DNA of 64,000 nucleotides. Origin: Peredibacter starrii (GTDB taxonomy: Bacteria; Bdellovibrionota; Bacteriovoracia; Bacteriovoracales; Bacteriovoracaceae). The notes below the pieces were generated by a model. It was not told the origin of the DNA, did not search any database, and saw only the letters and a program-made list of their open reading frames with translations. Where the stretch lies: contig NZ_CP139487.1 in assembly GCF_034259205.1 (NCBI RefSeq), forward strand, positions 1-64,000. Reading direction: 5' to 3'. Below, piece by piece: positions 8,462 to 16,535 of this stretch; the first letter of the stretch is position 1, and every line of letters begins with the position of its first letter. The translations under genes were made by a program, and so were the position numbers.

Positions 8462-8486
8462 AGGACTGTTTTAGCACAGTCCTATG
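8459..8486 (-). promoter_or_regulatory. Perfect hairpin enclosing the dapF start codon
   Basis: CATAGGACTG and CAGTCCTATG form a perfect ten-base inverted repeat around an eight-base loop. In the dapF transcript the second arm ends in the ATG start codon itself. The only purine-rich ribosome-site candidate (AGGA) is in the first arm, so both would be paired. There is no U-tract after the stem on the minus strand, which argues against a simple terminator for the upstream gene. Control of dapF translation by this structure is an inference. Confidence 0.5.
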
Positions 8487-8501
8487 TTTTTGCCATGACT
8501 T

Positions 8502-9293
8502 CTAGTACTTAAATTCTGGAACTTTACCTACAACTTCTTGAAGTTTCAGGACTGGAACTTTGGAGAGCGCATCCAATTCCAAAGGTAATTCAATCGTGTC
8601 ACTTACCCCTCTATCCTGAATATAGGCCCGAAGCTTTAATACCTTAAGATTTGTAGAAGCAATCAGAAGATCCTTTACTGGAATAGTGAGTTTTTTGCCT
8701 GATCCAATTTCATTTAATTTGAATCTATAACCGCCGTCATTTTCAGTCCAACGGATTAGCTTTGGTTCAAATCGACTGATTGATGGGTCACTACCAATCC
8801 AAAGGTGAATATTGATAAAGTTTTCTTCATTCAAGTTATTAAGTGTTGATAGATCAACCGTAATGAAACCGCCTTCAACTTTTGTAATCATCACTGGTTT
8901 ATTAACGGCATCCATGGACTTCTTTGAAACAATTTTAAAACCAACTCCTCCTCGGTCTAATCCGTTCGCAGACCGCTCTCTATTTAGCTTGGCCCTAAAC
9001 CAGAAGTCCGTTCTATAAAAGAGAGGATTCCAAGAGGAAATACTATCGTTATAATTAAGTGTTTTAACTTGTGGAACATGTATGTGAGTTTCAGTTACCG
9101 GAACAGAAATTTCTTTGTTACCACAGTTCTCGAAAGCAGTTTTACAGTCCAGGGAAATAAAGGCTTCCATATCGTCTGCTTGAACACCTGGTCCATATAC
9201 CAAAGAAATGTCATTGCGATTGAACAACACTGCACCCATGGCACTGTTCATTACGAATAACGTTGCTAAAAGTTTTAATTTTAGATTTTTCAT
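8502..9293 (-). CDS. Secreted hypothetical protein
   Basis: A 263-residue protein that I do not recognise. It begins with a clear signal peptide (MKNLKLKLLATLFVMNSAMG, then AV). The mature part is predicted strand-rich, with three cysteines early (Cys50, Cys57 and one earlier region: SLDCKTAFENCGNKE), and stretches such as FKIVSKKS, VDLSTLNN and IHLWIGSD. The start codon is preceded by AAAGGCCTTT. It is 11 bases below another secreted-protein gene and 40 bases above dapF, all on the minus strand, so it may be part of one transcript. No catalytic motif is visible. Confidence 0.7.
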   Translation of the reverse strand: MKNLKLKLLATLFVMNSAMGAVLFNRNDISLVYGPGVQADDMEAFISLDCKTAFENCGNKEISVPVTETHIHVPQVKTLNYNDSISSWNPLFYRTDFWFRAKLNRERSANGLDRGGVGFKIVSKKSMDAVNKPVMITKVEGGFITVDLSTLNNLNEENFINIHLWIGSDPSISRFEPKLIRWTENDGGYRFKLNEIGSGKKLTIPVKDLLIASTNLKVLKLRAYIQDRGVSDTIELPLELDALSKVPVLKLQEVVGKVPEFKY

Positions 9294-9304
9294 AAAGGCC
9301 TTTA

Positions 9305-9751
9305 TTACTTATTTAATGGATAATTCAGAAGCTTAAGACCATTGATGGCCGATTCAGTATATTTACTAACCACATGATCTTCTTGCTCTTTCAAATAAAT
9401 GAGTTTTCCAAGAGAGTTGAATTTATAAACATAGCCAGTGTAGCCAGTGGCTTCGCCTTGATCGTTCTTTGGAGGATTACTGATTGAAACGCCCGTTTCA
9501 CTCACATTGTAATAAGATGCTTTAAGTTCGTTTACCAAAACCGACAAAGAGCCATCGGCTTCAAGTACATCGATCGCTTCTTCGTATTTCTCATCCACGC
9601 ATTTGTGATCGATAATTGTATAAGTCAGATCTTTATGAACAATTGGACATTCTGAGATACTTTGCAACGTTTGAATGGCGTGGTTGATGGCTTCTTTAGC
9701 AAATGAGGCCCGAGCGAAAAGAAGAGTCATTCCGAAAATTAAATACTTCAT
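9305..9751 (-). CDS. Secreted hypothetical protein
   Basis: A 148-residue protein with a signal peptide (residues 1-18, MKYLIFGMTLLFARASFA). The mature region has two cysteines close together (SECPIVHKDLTY and DHKCVDEKYEE), which may form a disulfide, and a C-terminal part with VYKFNSLGKLIYLKE. I do not recognise the family. A purine-rich ribosome site (AGGAG) precedes the ATG. It is followed after 11 bases by another secreted-protein gene in the same direction, suggesting co-expression in the periplasm or outside the cell. Confidence 0.65.
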   Translation of the reverse strand: MKYLIFGMTLLFARASFAKEAINHAIQTLQSISECPIVHKDLTYTIIDHKCVDEKYEEAIDVLEADGSLSVLVNELKASYYNVSETGVSISNPPKNDQGEATGYTGYVYKFNSLGKLIYLKEQEDHVVSKYTESAINGLKLLNYPLNK

Positions 9752-9910
9752 ACAAATCTCCTGAAAGTTTGAGTATTAATAACACGGCGAGAAATTTTTT
9801 TCGTTATGATGAATTTTTTACATCTAAATAGAGATGACCATGATCAGCAGGCAGAGGCGTGAGATGGAGTTTTTTTGCTCTGATTTCAGTAAATTGAAAT
9901 AGTGCGTCTT

Positions 9911-9940
9911 ACCCGAGAACGCTTGGCAAGCGTCCCGGGA
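9911..9940. other. Imperfect stem-loop upstream of tRNA-Met
   Basis: CCCG (9912-9915) and CGGG (9936-9939) enclose ACGCTTG (9919-9925) and CAAGCGT (9927-9933), giving a two-part stem. It lies 30 bases before the tRNA-Met gene. The inner loop TTGGCAA looks like a tRNA anticodon loop, but no acceptor or T arm fits around it. It could be part of the tRNA leader or a remnant. The remaining bases 9752-9910 hold nothing that I can identify beyond AT-rich promoter-like sequence. Confidence 0.3.
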
Positions 9941-9969
9941 TCAAGTAAATTAAGTACTTCTCTTGATGT

Positions 9970-10046
9970 GGGATCATAGCTCAATTGGTTAGAGCTCCCG
10001 GCTCATAACCGGGTGGTTACAGGTTCAAGTCCCGTTGGTCCCACCA
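9970..10046 (+). tRNA. tRNA-Met (CAT anticodon), elongator type
   Basis: A complete cloverleaf: acceptor arms GGGATCA and TGGTCCC, D arm GCTC/GAGC, anticodon stem CCCGG/CCGGG with loop CTCATAA, T arm with loop TTCAAGT, and an encoded CCA. The T stem ACAGG/CCCGT contains the same A-C mismatch as the E. coli elongator tRNA-Met, which favours methionine over the lysidine-modified isoleucine tRNA that also has a CAT anticodon. It is not an initiator, because the first acceptor pair is a normal G-C pair. Confidence 0.92.
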
Positions 10047-10053
10047 CTACCTT

Positions 10054-10629
10054 TCAATTGCTCACTAATTGTGAGTCCAAGAAGATCTTCCTCTGGGCCT
10101 CAATATATTTATAATCCTGACGAAATAAGCCCCGCAATTTAGAGATGAATCGATCTTGTTCCATTTCAGGCTCAATTCGGTCTCTTTCGTTTTCAATCGA
10201 CTCTCCATTCATGCGCGACAGTTCATTAAGGCTGTCTTCAAGAGAAACCTCTTGAGGAATTAAATATTCCCGCCTCTCTTTCAAATACAAATTATAAAGT
10301 TCGTCGGCATGTTCGCGATTAATGTACTGGATATGGGTGTAGATCTCTTTGTTCCAGGCCTCTTCAATTTCGTCACTTTCCTTTCTCCAAAGAAGATAGT
10401 CTCTGTCACTGTCCACGTCAGATACTTCTTCGTATTGTGTAGGATGAGCAGAGATGAGGTTCTCTGTGACCTTAGGGAAAAACTTAGATTTGGTTTCAGG
10501 ATGATAATGTTCTTTTTCTATTACGGGATTTGAAGCACGCTTAAGTTGAACTGCTTTATCTTGAGAAAAGAGATAGAAAGTAAGCGCTATGAAACAGAAT
10601 CCGCTAAATATAAGAAGCGACTTTGCCAT
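10054..10629 (-). CDS. Membrane-anchored hypothetical protein
   Basis: A 191-residue protein with one N-terminal hydrophobic segment (about residues 4-22, LLIFSGFCFIALTFYLFS) and no signal-peptidase site that I can see, so it is probably a single-pass inner-membrane protein with a periplasmic body. The rest is charged and rich in Glu, Arg and Tyr, with likely helices (WRKESDEIEEAWNKEIY, LYNLYLKERREYL). I do not recognise the family. It ends eight bases from the tRNA-Met gene on the opposite strand and has about 120 bases of upstream non-coding sequence. Confidence 0.6.
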   Translation of the reverse strand: MAKSLLIFSGFCFIALTFYLFSQDKAVQLKRASNPVIEKEHYHPETKSKFFPKVTENLISAHPTQYEEVSDVDSDRDYLLWRKESDEIEEAWNKEIYTHIQYINREHADELYNLYLKERREYLIPQEVSLEDSLNELSRMNGESIENERDRIEPEMEQDRFISKLRGLFRQDYKYIEAQRKIFLDSQLVSN

Positions 10630-10718
10630 GCGGACTATTTTAGCAGGTGTTTATTAGACCAATAGTAAATGTTCTATATGCTTGATTAGAGACAGCCTGA
10701 AGTCAGGAGCTTGCCAAT

Positions 10719-10742
10719 AAAAAAAGCCACCCGAAGGCGGCT
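10719..10742 (-). terminator. Rho-independent terminator of the Cys-repeat protein gene
   Basis: Read on the minus strand, AGCCGCC and GGTGGCT form a seven-pair stem (one G-U) around the stable loop TTCG, followed by TTTTTTT. It lies 11 bases after the stop codon of the gene at 10753-11313. Confidence 0.85.
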
Positions 10743-10752
10743 CAGCTTTAAT

Positions 10753-11313
10753 TTAGAGAAGATACAAGCAAGTATTCCTACTTTCACCCTTACTCATCGA
10801 CTCACATTCCTTCAACATGTCTCCAAAGAAGAATTTGTTTTTAATGATGTGAAGACAACTGTTTAATTCCGAGTCATCAGATTGCTGAGAACAAATTTTA
10901 AGCGCACTTGTATCAAATTCATTATTAGCAATAATAAACATGCATGAATTACGTGACTTATTGCTTTTAAGCGTATCGCATAACGTAATAGCTTCTAGAT
11001 TGAATCGATGTGTGGCAACTTGATGAAGACAAGAATTAACTTCCCCTTCTTTCGAATTCCCACCACAGAACAGGGCCGCTTCAGGCTGATAATTTTTATT
11101 CCTTATTAAGTACAAGCAAGAGTTTATTTTTTCCGGATCATTCAATGAAGCACAGACCTTTAGTGGAGCTTCTTCGTAAAAACCCTGCTTAATGATGGAA
11201 AGACAATTTTGTTTATCTAAATCTTTCGTTTGACCCAAACAAATATCGCGAGCACTCAGCGAAGCAAAAACCGATGTTGAAAACATCAGGCAAATCAAAA
11301 TTAGACCCTTCAT
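10753..11313 (-). CDS. Secreted protein made of six exact 29-residue double-cysteine repeats
   Basis: A 186-residue protein with a signal peptide (residues 1-17, ending VFA). The mature part is a solenoid-like repeat array. Cysteines fall at 25, 37, 54, 66, 83, 95, 112, 124, 141, 153, 170 and 182, alternating 12 and 17 residues without exception, which gives a 29-residue period. The second cysteine of each unit sits in a motif like NSCL-x2-I (QNCLSII, NSCLYLI, NSCLHQV, NSCMFII, NSCLHII, NTCLYLL) and the first follows a helix-like stretch such as PLKVC or ALKIC. The protein stops just after the twelfth cysteine. I infer a helical array pinned by disulfides outside the cytoplasm. Function is unknown; a terminator follows the gene. 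Confidence 0.8.
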   Translation of the reverse strand: MKGLILICLMFSTSVFASLSARDICLGQTKDLDKQNCLSIIKQGFYEEAPLKVCASLNDPEKINSCLYLIRNKNYQPEAALFCGGNSKEGEVNSCLHQVATHRFNLEAITLCDTLKSNKSRNSCMFIIANNEFDTSALKICSQQSDDSELNSCLHIIKNKFFFGDMLKECESMSKGESRNTCLYLL

Positions 11314-11503
11314 AAAACTCCTTACTTTTTTAAAAATTCTAGATCGGGCATAAAAAAAGGTGTCGAATTTTGAAGTTTTTACATGGCAATTTGTGAGGGC
11401 TACCAGCCAGCATCATTCCTCGGAGCACATTTTTTACAAGCTTTGTTGATAGTCATCCCTACTCCCTGGTACTAAGAGTGAAAACTTAATCGAGGACCCA
11501 AAT

Positions 11504-11869
11504 ATGAAACTTTTCACTTTAATCGCCGTTGCCCTTGTTTCTATCTCTGCCCTTGCCAATACCCCTGCTCAGGTGAATAAGGCCGTGGCAAGCCGAATGG
11601 ACGCAATTTTAAGCGATACTGTAAACGAAGGTGAAGGCTCGGCTTACGTACAGAACCTTAGATGTCAGGTGGCACCAAAAAAAGACAACGCCCGCGTGAG
11701 CGTTGCCAAGTGTGATATCAATTTTAAAGTGAGTTACGGGGATGCTAAATGCGTGACTAGCTGTTTTATGATCTATACCTATGAGAACAACGATCTAAGA
11801 ACCCTCAGAGCAAATGATAGGCTTGAGGGTGAATGTATTGAGTACCTTTCTGGGACTTATTGCGATTAA
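11504..11869 (+). CDS. Small secreted hypothetical protein
   Basis: A 121-residue protein with a signal peptide (residues 1-18, ending ALA). The mature part of about 100 residues contains six cysteines (LRCQV, AKCDI, AKCVTSC, GECIEY and a terminal YCD), so several disulfides are likely. I do not recognise it. A ribosome site GAGGA precedes the ATG. The 190 bases upstream hold its promoter and that of the divergent Cys-repeat gene; CTTGTT-like and TACTAAGA-like elements exist but I cannot fix them. It ends two bases from the convergent lipoprotein gene. Confidence 0.7.
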   Translation: MKLFTLIAVALVSISALANTPAQVNKAVASRMDAILSDTVNEGEGSAYVQNLRCQVAPKKDNARVSVAKCDINFKVSYGDAKCVTSCFMIYTYENNDLRTLRANDRLEGECIEYLSGTYCD

Positions 11870-11871
11870 GA

Positions 11872-12345
11872 TTACGGACATGTGTTAGGCATTGAGGAAA
11901 CATCTGGTCTTGAAAGTCCTGAAGTTGTTTCGAGTGTATATGTATGCGGAGCCATCGTAATCGTATCAGCTGTTTCAGTATATGGGATAGACACAACAAA
12001 TGAAGTTCCACAGGGAAGAACATCTCCAGTTCCTCCATTTGCGGCACCATTAAAATGTATATCTGTTGCATCTTTCGTGTAGGTACCTGCTATCTTATAC
12101 CAACCAGTCCAAGAGGTGACTCCATTAGTAGTTGTATAAGTTGTAGCAAACACCTCGAATGTCCCGTCATCAAATAAAGTAAATCCATCGTAATTGTTTG
12201 TACCGCTTAGAGAACCGACATTGGAATAGGTAAAGGCCTGCAAATCTCTGCCGATGCCAGCAACCGGAATTTCGGCCGCATTATGAGTAATTCCGTTACA
12301 ACCAACGGCTAACACAAGGACGAACAATATAAAGATTTTTTTCAT
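11872..12345 (-). CDS. Predicted lipoprotein, hypothetical
   Basis: A 157-residue protein with a lipoprotein signal: the hydrophobic stretch FILFVLVLAVGC ends in a lipobox LAVGC with Cys16 as the lipidated residue. The mature part is rich in Thr, Gly and aromatic residues and looks like an all-strand domain (DGFTLFDDGTFEVFATTY, SWTGWYKIAGTYT), similar in style to lipocalin-like or META-like folds. No family match can be claimed. It lies convergent with the preceding small secreted gene and probably sits in the outer or inner membrane. Confidence 0.7.
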   Translation of the reverse strand: MKKIFILFVLVLAVGCNGITHNAAEIPVAGIGRDLQAFTYSNVGSLSGTNNYDGFTLFDDGTFEVFATTYTTTNGVTSWTGWYKIAGTYTKDATDIHFNGAANGGTGDVLPCGTSFVVSIPYTETADTITMAPHTYTLETTSGLSRPDVSSMPNTCP

Positions 12346-12419
12346 GCCCCTTTTATCGGGACAAATAGATTCAGAATTTATTAATCATGTTAAGAATATG
12401 GGGCAGATATTAAATCTTC

Positions 12420-12439
12420 GCTCCAGCCTATGCTGGAGC
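12420..12439 (-). terminator. Hairpin downstream of the small secreted protein gene
   Basis: GCTCCAGC and GCTGGAGC pair around a four-base loop, about 20 bases after the stop of the gene at 12461. No strong U-tract follows, so it may be a weak or factor-dependent terminator or a 3' stabilising structure. Confidence 0.5.
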
Positions 12440-12460
12440 CAGAGCTTAGGGAGTTAGTTC

Positions 12461-12694
12461 TTAATAAGCATCTTCCAGGTGTGCTTCTTCCTGATTCTCG
12501 GCCTTCATAATGTTCGTCACCTGATCATTCAAAAGATCCGTAGAGTTGTCTTTCTCCTCTACCTTCGACGACTTCATCTCACCTAACATATCAGTATCGG
12601 CTTTAATAGCGCTCTTAGAGTGTTTATGGAGCTTCGCACTTGCAAAAACTTGCGCAGAAACAACCAAGGCCAAAAGAGTTAGAATCGTTTTCAT
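12461..12694 (-). CDS. Small secreted charged protein
   Basis: A 77-residue protein with a signal peptide (MKTILTLLALVVSAQVFA, then SA). The mature part of about 58 residues is very hydrophilic, with many Lys, Glu, Asp and Asn residues and no cysteines or aromatic residues except the final Tyr, so it is probably unfolded or a small helix in the periplasm. It starts 12 bases below the gene at 12707 and is likely co-transcribed. Its function is unknown; the clear signal peptide and ribosome site (AAAGGA) support a real gene. Confidence 0.6.
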   Translation of the reverse strand: MKTILTLLALVVSAQVFASAKLHKHSKSAIKADTDMLGEMKSSKVEEKDNSTDLLNDQVTNIMKAENQEEAHLEDAY

Positions 12695-12706
12695 AGATGT
12701 CCTTTA

Positions 12707-13213
12707 TTAAAGTACTGGCTTACAAGATAAAATAGTCGCAAGTCCGGTTTTGATGATTAAATCATCACTTCCATCAACCACCGAGTTAAGTTCTAGTGAA
12801 CCTGTATATTCTTCAAGTCTTTGCTTGAAGAAAGTGCGCTTAAACTTCGGTTGAATACTTAAGTTCGAAAGATAGTTTGAATTCTGAATACGAGCTCCGG
12901 CGTGAATTTCGTAACCAAATGAACTTGTTTCCTGGGTTGCACCAAGATCCTTCACATCAAGATTTCTCTCAACGCCCGTCTTATCTAAAAATTTAACTGA
13001 GATATCAGAATTAAGAATTTTGGCCAACCCAGAATCGTTCTTAGCGTCCAATTTATCTTTGAAACGAATGTACATTTTGAAGGCCTTCTCATGATCAGCT
13101 AAGCGGTCCGTGCTCTCGATCTTACAATCCAAAGCGGAGAAAGTCGTTTCGTCAGCGGCGAATGAAGAAAGAGAAAGCATCAGAAGAGAGACTGCCAAAA
13201 GTTGTTTTTTCAT
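12707..13213 (-). CDS. Secreted hypothetical protein
   Basis: A 168-residue protein with a signal peptide (residues 1-19, ending SSFA). The mature part has two cysteines, one near its start (LDCKIE) and one near its end (LSCKPVL), so a disulfide linking the termini is likely. The middle has strands such as FKMYIRFKDKL, ISVKFLDKTGV and FGYEIHAGARI, suggesting a small strand-rich domain. I do not recognise it. The 236 bases between this gene and the LamG gene form a divergent promoter region. Confidence 0.65.
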   Translation of the reverse strand: MKKQLLAVSLLMLSLSSFAADETTFSALDCKIESTDRLADHEKAFKMYIRFKDKLDAKNDSGLAKILNSDISVKFLDKTGVERNLDVKDLGATQETSSFGYEIHAGARIQNSNYLSNLSIQPKFKRTFFKQRLEEYTGSLELNSVVDGSDDLIIKTGLATILSCKPVL

Positions 13214-13449
13214 GATGGGATTATTTCACCAAAGTTTGCAAGGAGTGTGGACCGTTGAAATGATTTCTATCATGTCTAAAAAATAGACAGGCCTTCGACT
13301 TGAATCAAATCTCTCCGTGATAAAATTCTTTGCTTCATTAGTTTATCTACAGTTATGGGCCTTAAACACGAGGATTTTCATTGTCTAACTATCTAAATTC
13401 TATGGATTATCAAGTAAATTTTAACATTTAAAATACCGATAATTATTAA

Positions 13450-15978
13450 GTGAAATCCTTCATCTGGCTTGCCCTTCTATTTTTGGTTGGCTGTGAAAAT
13501 CCCATGTCTGGGGATATCAAGGTTTCAATTAACAATGATCCAACTGCGCCGACGACTGGTGGAAGTAGTGGTGGTGGCGGTGGTCCTGTCTTTCAACCAT
13601 TCACTCATCAAATTCCTTTCACCACCGGCACTGATGCAATCTACGTTCTAAGTGATCCAACTAAAATTGAAATAACAGGTGATCTCGTTCGATTAAAACC
13701 AAAATTTTTTGTGGATGACGATGCCACTGTCTCCGAATTTGGTGGCGGATTAATTCAAGGTCTCACATGGGATTCAACCAAGAATCTTCTGCGCATGTAT
13801 TCAACTACAAATATTTTTGAGCATGGGATTGACTGGTCTCCGCAAGTTGCGAATGCTCTAGTTTATTATAATTTAAATAGTCCCAGTTATAATGGAACTC
13901 CTGGAGAAGTACAGGACAGTGGACCTTACTCACTTCATGGGGTCGCATCAACTACCTTCACAAATTCCCAAGGTAAACTCAGAGGAGCTGCAGATTTTGA
14001 TGGTACTAAGTATCTAAGCGTTGCAGACAATGATGCATTAGAAGGGATGCAAAGATTAACCATCTCCGCGTGGGTGAGGCCAACTGATATCGCCGCAGGT
14101 AATGGTCAGGGCATCGTTGCCAAGAGAAATGATTACGGGGCGGACCATAGCTACGGTATGTTCTTCTGGGGCGATCAACTTCATGTTGATATCGATACTG
14201 GTAATAATCGCTTCGCCAGTAATTTCAGATTCACCAATGATAAATGGTACCACATTCTTGTGTCCTTCGACGGTACTCAAGCTGTTGGTAATCGAGTACG
14301 CCTTTATATCAACGGTCATCTAGATCAGATCGCCGCAGAGGATTCATCCGCCATTCCAAATTTGAATGCACCATTCACTATCGGAACCATGGGTGGGATG
14401 GGCCCATATAACTTCATTGGCCAGATTGACGAAGTTTCACTTTGGACCGCGGCCTTGGATTATGGCGAGGTCATGTATATCTATGCTAAACAAAGCCCGC
14501 GCTTTACTGGGGCCTTTGTTTCTCGCGTATTTGATTCACAAGAAACAAATCCAACATGGACCTTCCTCTCTCCCGTAACACCTTTGCCATTTAATAAAGA
14601 GATTCCAGGTCTAAATGGAAGTGAACTCACTTCTGATTATTCTGAAGTCAGTCCTAATTTGATGAATGGCCTTATGGCATATTGGAAACTGAATGAAACA
14701 ATAGATACTGGTGCTAATGCCATTAAAGACTCGGTCGGAACAAATCACGGTACAGTTTCCGGCACGATCGAGCTAGGTGACCTTCGAGGAATTTTCTCTC
14801 GCGGTTCTTTCTTTTCCGGCGGCAAAGTAACGATTAACAATTCATTTCTCAATAACACTCCGGCTTTCACCATATCGACTTGGGTTTCTCCTTCATTACT
14901 TACCGATGGTGCTGGAGGCGCAGAAGTTTCGATCATTGGTAAAAAAGATCTGATCGCCATCGGAATTCAATCCAACTACATCTGTGCACGGTCACACATT
15001 GATGGTGCTTATATTTGCGGTCCGACCTCCGCTTACACTGGGGAATGGACACATATCTTAGTGACCGGAGACGCCTCGACCTTTTCACTCTATATCAACG
15101 GGCAATTTGTTAACTCTGCCCCTCACTCTGGTCCAGACTATGGTTCTAGTGCTTTTGATTTCAATTTAGGTGCTGATGTATGGGACACAGTCGGCCAACA
15201 TTACATTGGTCTCATGGATGAAGTAGCAGTATGGAATCGAGCTTTAACCGCCCTTGAAGTAAAAAATCTCTATCGAAGAGGCGGTCAGCAACTCCTCTAT
15301 CAAGTAAGAAGCTGCGCGAATGCTGATTGCTCAGACCAAGATGCAACTTATGGACTTGGTTGGGCAGGTCCAGGAGGAGACAGTGTTATGCATTTCTCTG
15401 AAAATCATAACTACGCCTCTTTCTTGCCTGGTCCAATTGGAGTGGATAATACTAATGTTGGACCTCTGAGAATTCCGTTTTCAGCATTCCCGGCACTGAA
15501 TCTTCCACATCGCTATTTCCAGTATAAAGTATTGTTTACTTCAAATGATATAAACGATCTTTGCGATTACGGCTCAGGTCCCGCAATGTGTTCTCCTGAA
15601 TTAAAATCGGTAACGATTGGGCCGAGCTACTCAAAAGAACCTCAAACGATTACAACAACCATTGCTATTACTTCACCGTATGAAACTTTAAATCTCAATG
15701 GATTTCTACAAACATTGGGTGCTAACGGTTGCGCCAGCGAAGCACGCTATACCTTATCTGCAGACGGAACAAACTTTTACTACTATGACGGAGGCAATTG
15801 GCAGCCTTCAACCGCTCTTTGGACTGAGGCCAATGATGCAATCAATTTGGGTCTCGCATTGAATACATTCCCGACTGCAATAGGAATCGGAAACCTCTTT
15901 GTTAAGGCCCACCTCGTTTCAAATGGTTCTCAAGCATGCGAAATCGATAACATTCAAATCCAGGGAACAAAACCCTAG
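13450..15978 (+). CDS. Large lipoprotein with two LamG/concanavalin-like domains
   Basis: An 842-residue predicted lipoprotein. The lipobox LFLVGC puts the lipidated Cys at 15. It is followed by a Gly/Ser-rich linker (GGSSGGGGG near 37-45). Two jelly-roll LamG-type domains are visible at about 195-345 (ISAWVRPTD, WYHILVSFDG, RLYINGHLD, FIGQIDEVSLW) and 465-615 (ISTWVSPSL, WTHILVTGD, SLYINGQFV, YIGLMDEVAVWNRAL). The C-terminal third contains paired cysteines and strand-rich repeats. Such domains bind carbohydrate or protein ligands, so a surface adhesin role is plausible. The start is GTG without a clear ribosome site; the signal sequence decides it. Confidence 0.85.
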   Translation: MKSFIWLALLFLVGCENPMSGDIKVSINNDPTAPTTGGSSGGGGGPVFQPFTHQIPFTTGTDAIYVLSDPTKIEITGDLVRLKPKFFVDDDATVSEFGGGLIQGLTWDSTKNLLRMYSTTNIFEHGIDWSPQVANALVYYNLNSPSYNGTPGEVQDSGPYSLHGVASTTFTNSQGKLRGAADFDGTKYLSVADNDALEGMQRLTISAWVRPTDIAAGNGQGIVAKRNDYGADHSYGMFFWGDQLHVDIDTGNNRFASNFRFTNDKWYHILVSFDGTQAVGNRVRLYINGHLDQIAAEDSSAIPNLNAPFTIGTMGGMGPYNFIGQIDEVSLWTAALDYGEVMYIYAKQSPRFTGAFVSRVFDSQETNPTWTFLSPVTPLPFNKEIPGLNGSELTSDYSEVSPNLMNGLMAYWKLNETIDTGANAIKDSVGTNHGTVSGTIELGDLRGIFSRGSFFSGGKVTINNSFLNNTPAFTISTWVSPSLLTDGAGGAEVSIIGKKDLIAIGIQSNYICARSHIDGAYICGPTSAYTGEWTHILVTGDASTFSLYINGQFVNSAPHSGPDYGSSAFDFNLGADVWDTVGQHYIGLMDEVAVWNRALTALEVKNLYRRGGQQLLYQVRSCANADCSDQDATYGLGWAGPGGDSVMHFSENHNYASFLPGPIGVDNTNVGPLRIPFSAFPALNLPHRYFQYKVLFTSNDINDLCDYGSGPAMCSPELKSVTIGPSYSKEPQTITTTIAITSPYETLNLNGFLQTLGANGCASEARYTLSADGTNFYYYDGGNWQPSTALWTEANDAINLGLALNTFPTAIGIGNLFVKAHLVSNGSQACEIDNIQIQGTKP

Positions 15979-16040
15979 TCAAATACTCCGGATAACTTGC
16001 CCTACCTTCAAATTCCTATGGAATACGATAAAATTTCACT

Positions 16041-16535
16041 ATGAGTATTCTTCGGCCCAAATTTACAAGATTGATTCCCAGTCAGGAAAGCCGCGCTTTT
16101 CATATGGAAAGAAATCGCATCTATACGCCTGATAAGTTTCAATCTTATAACGACTGGTTTTATTTTATTCATGTTGATCCCTTCACGCGCTGGATTCATG
16201 CCATCGGCATGGTGCTAGGATTTATTCTTTATTACTTTTCGGCCTATGAATTATGGCTGACAGGTTTTAGTCTTTCTGTCGTCGTTAAATTCTTAATTGG
16301 TGTTTTCTTTTTCTACTTTCTTCCACTCATTAGCCATTATTTCTATGATGGAGGAAGCGCAAAATCGACTCCTGATAAATTCCATTCCACGCTTATTCCG
16401 GTTATCCACATTAATGTTCTGACCCTAACGGGTCGTTATGATAAATGGCTCAGAAACTTCATGGTGAAATACCCTTTCACCCGCGAGGCCTGGCTTCTGG
16501 AAGAAAAAGAAGGATCTGAACTTGTTCGAAGATAA
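16041..16535 (+). CDS. DUF962/Mpo1-like membrane protein A
   Basis: A 164-residue integral membrane protein. It has the DUF962 pattern: a histidine pair eight residues apart followed by glycine (YFIHVDPFTRWIHAIG), two hydrophobic hairpins, and then LPLISHYFYDGG. In the yeast member Mpo1 these histidines bind iron and the protein oxidises 2-hydroxy fatty acids. Here the substrate is unknown. An internal ATG at 16104 (MERNRIYTPDKF) is an alternative start. The end overlaps the Rieske oxygenase gene by 14 bases, and a second DUF962-like gene follows that one, so the three form an operon. Confidence 0.7.
   Translation: MSILRPKFTRLIPSQESRAFHMERNRIYTPDKFQSYNDWFYFIHVDPFTRWIHAIGMVLGFILYYFSAYELWLTGFSLSVVVKFLIGVFFFYFLPLISHYFYDGGSAKSTPDKFHSTLIPVIHINVLTLTGRYDKWLRNFMVKYPFTREAWLLEEKEGSELVRR

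Noticed and set aside
9901-9960. A possible second tRNA before tRNA-Met
   Set aside because: Only an anticodon-arm-like hairpin is present; acceptor and T arms cannot be formed.
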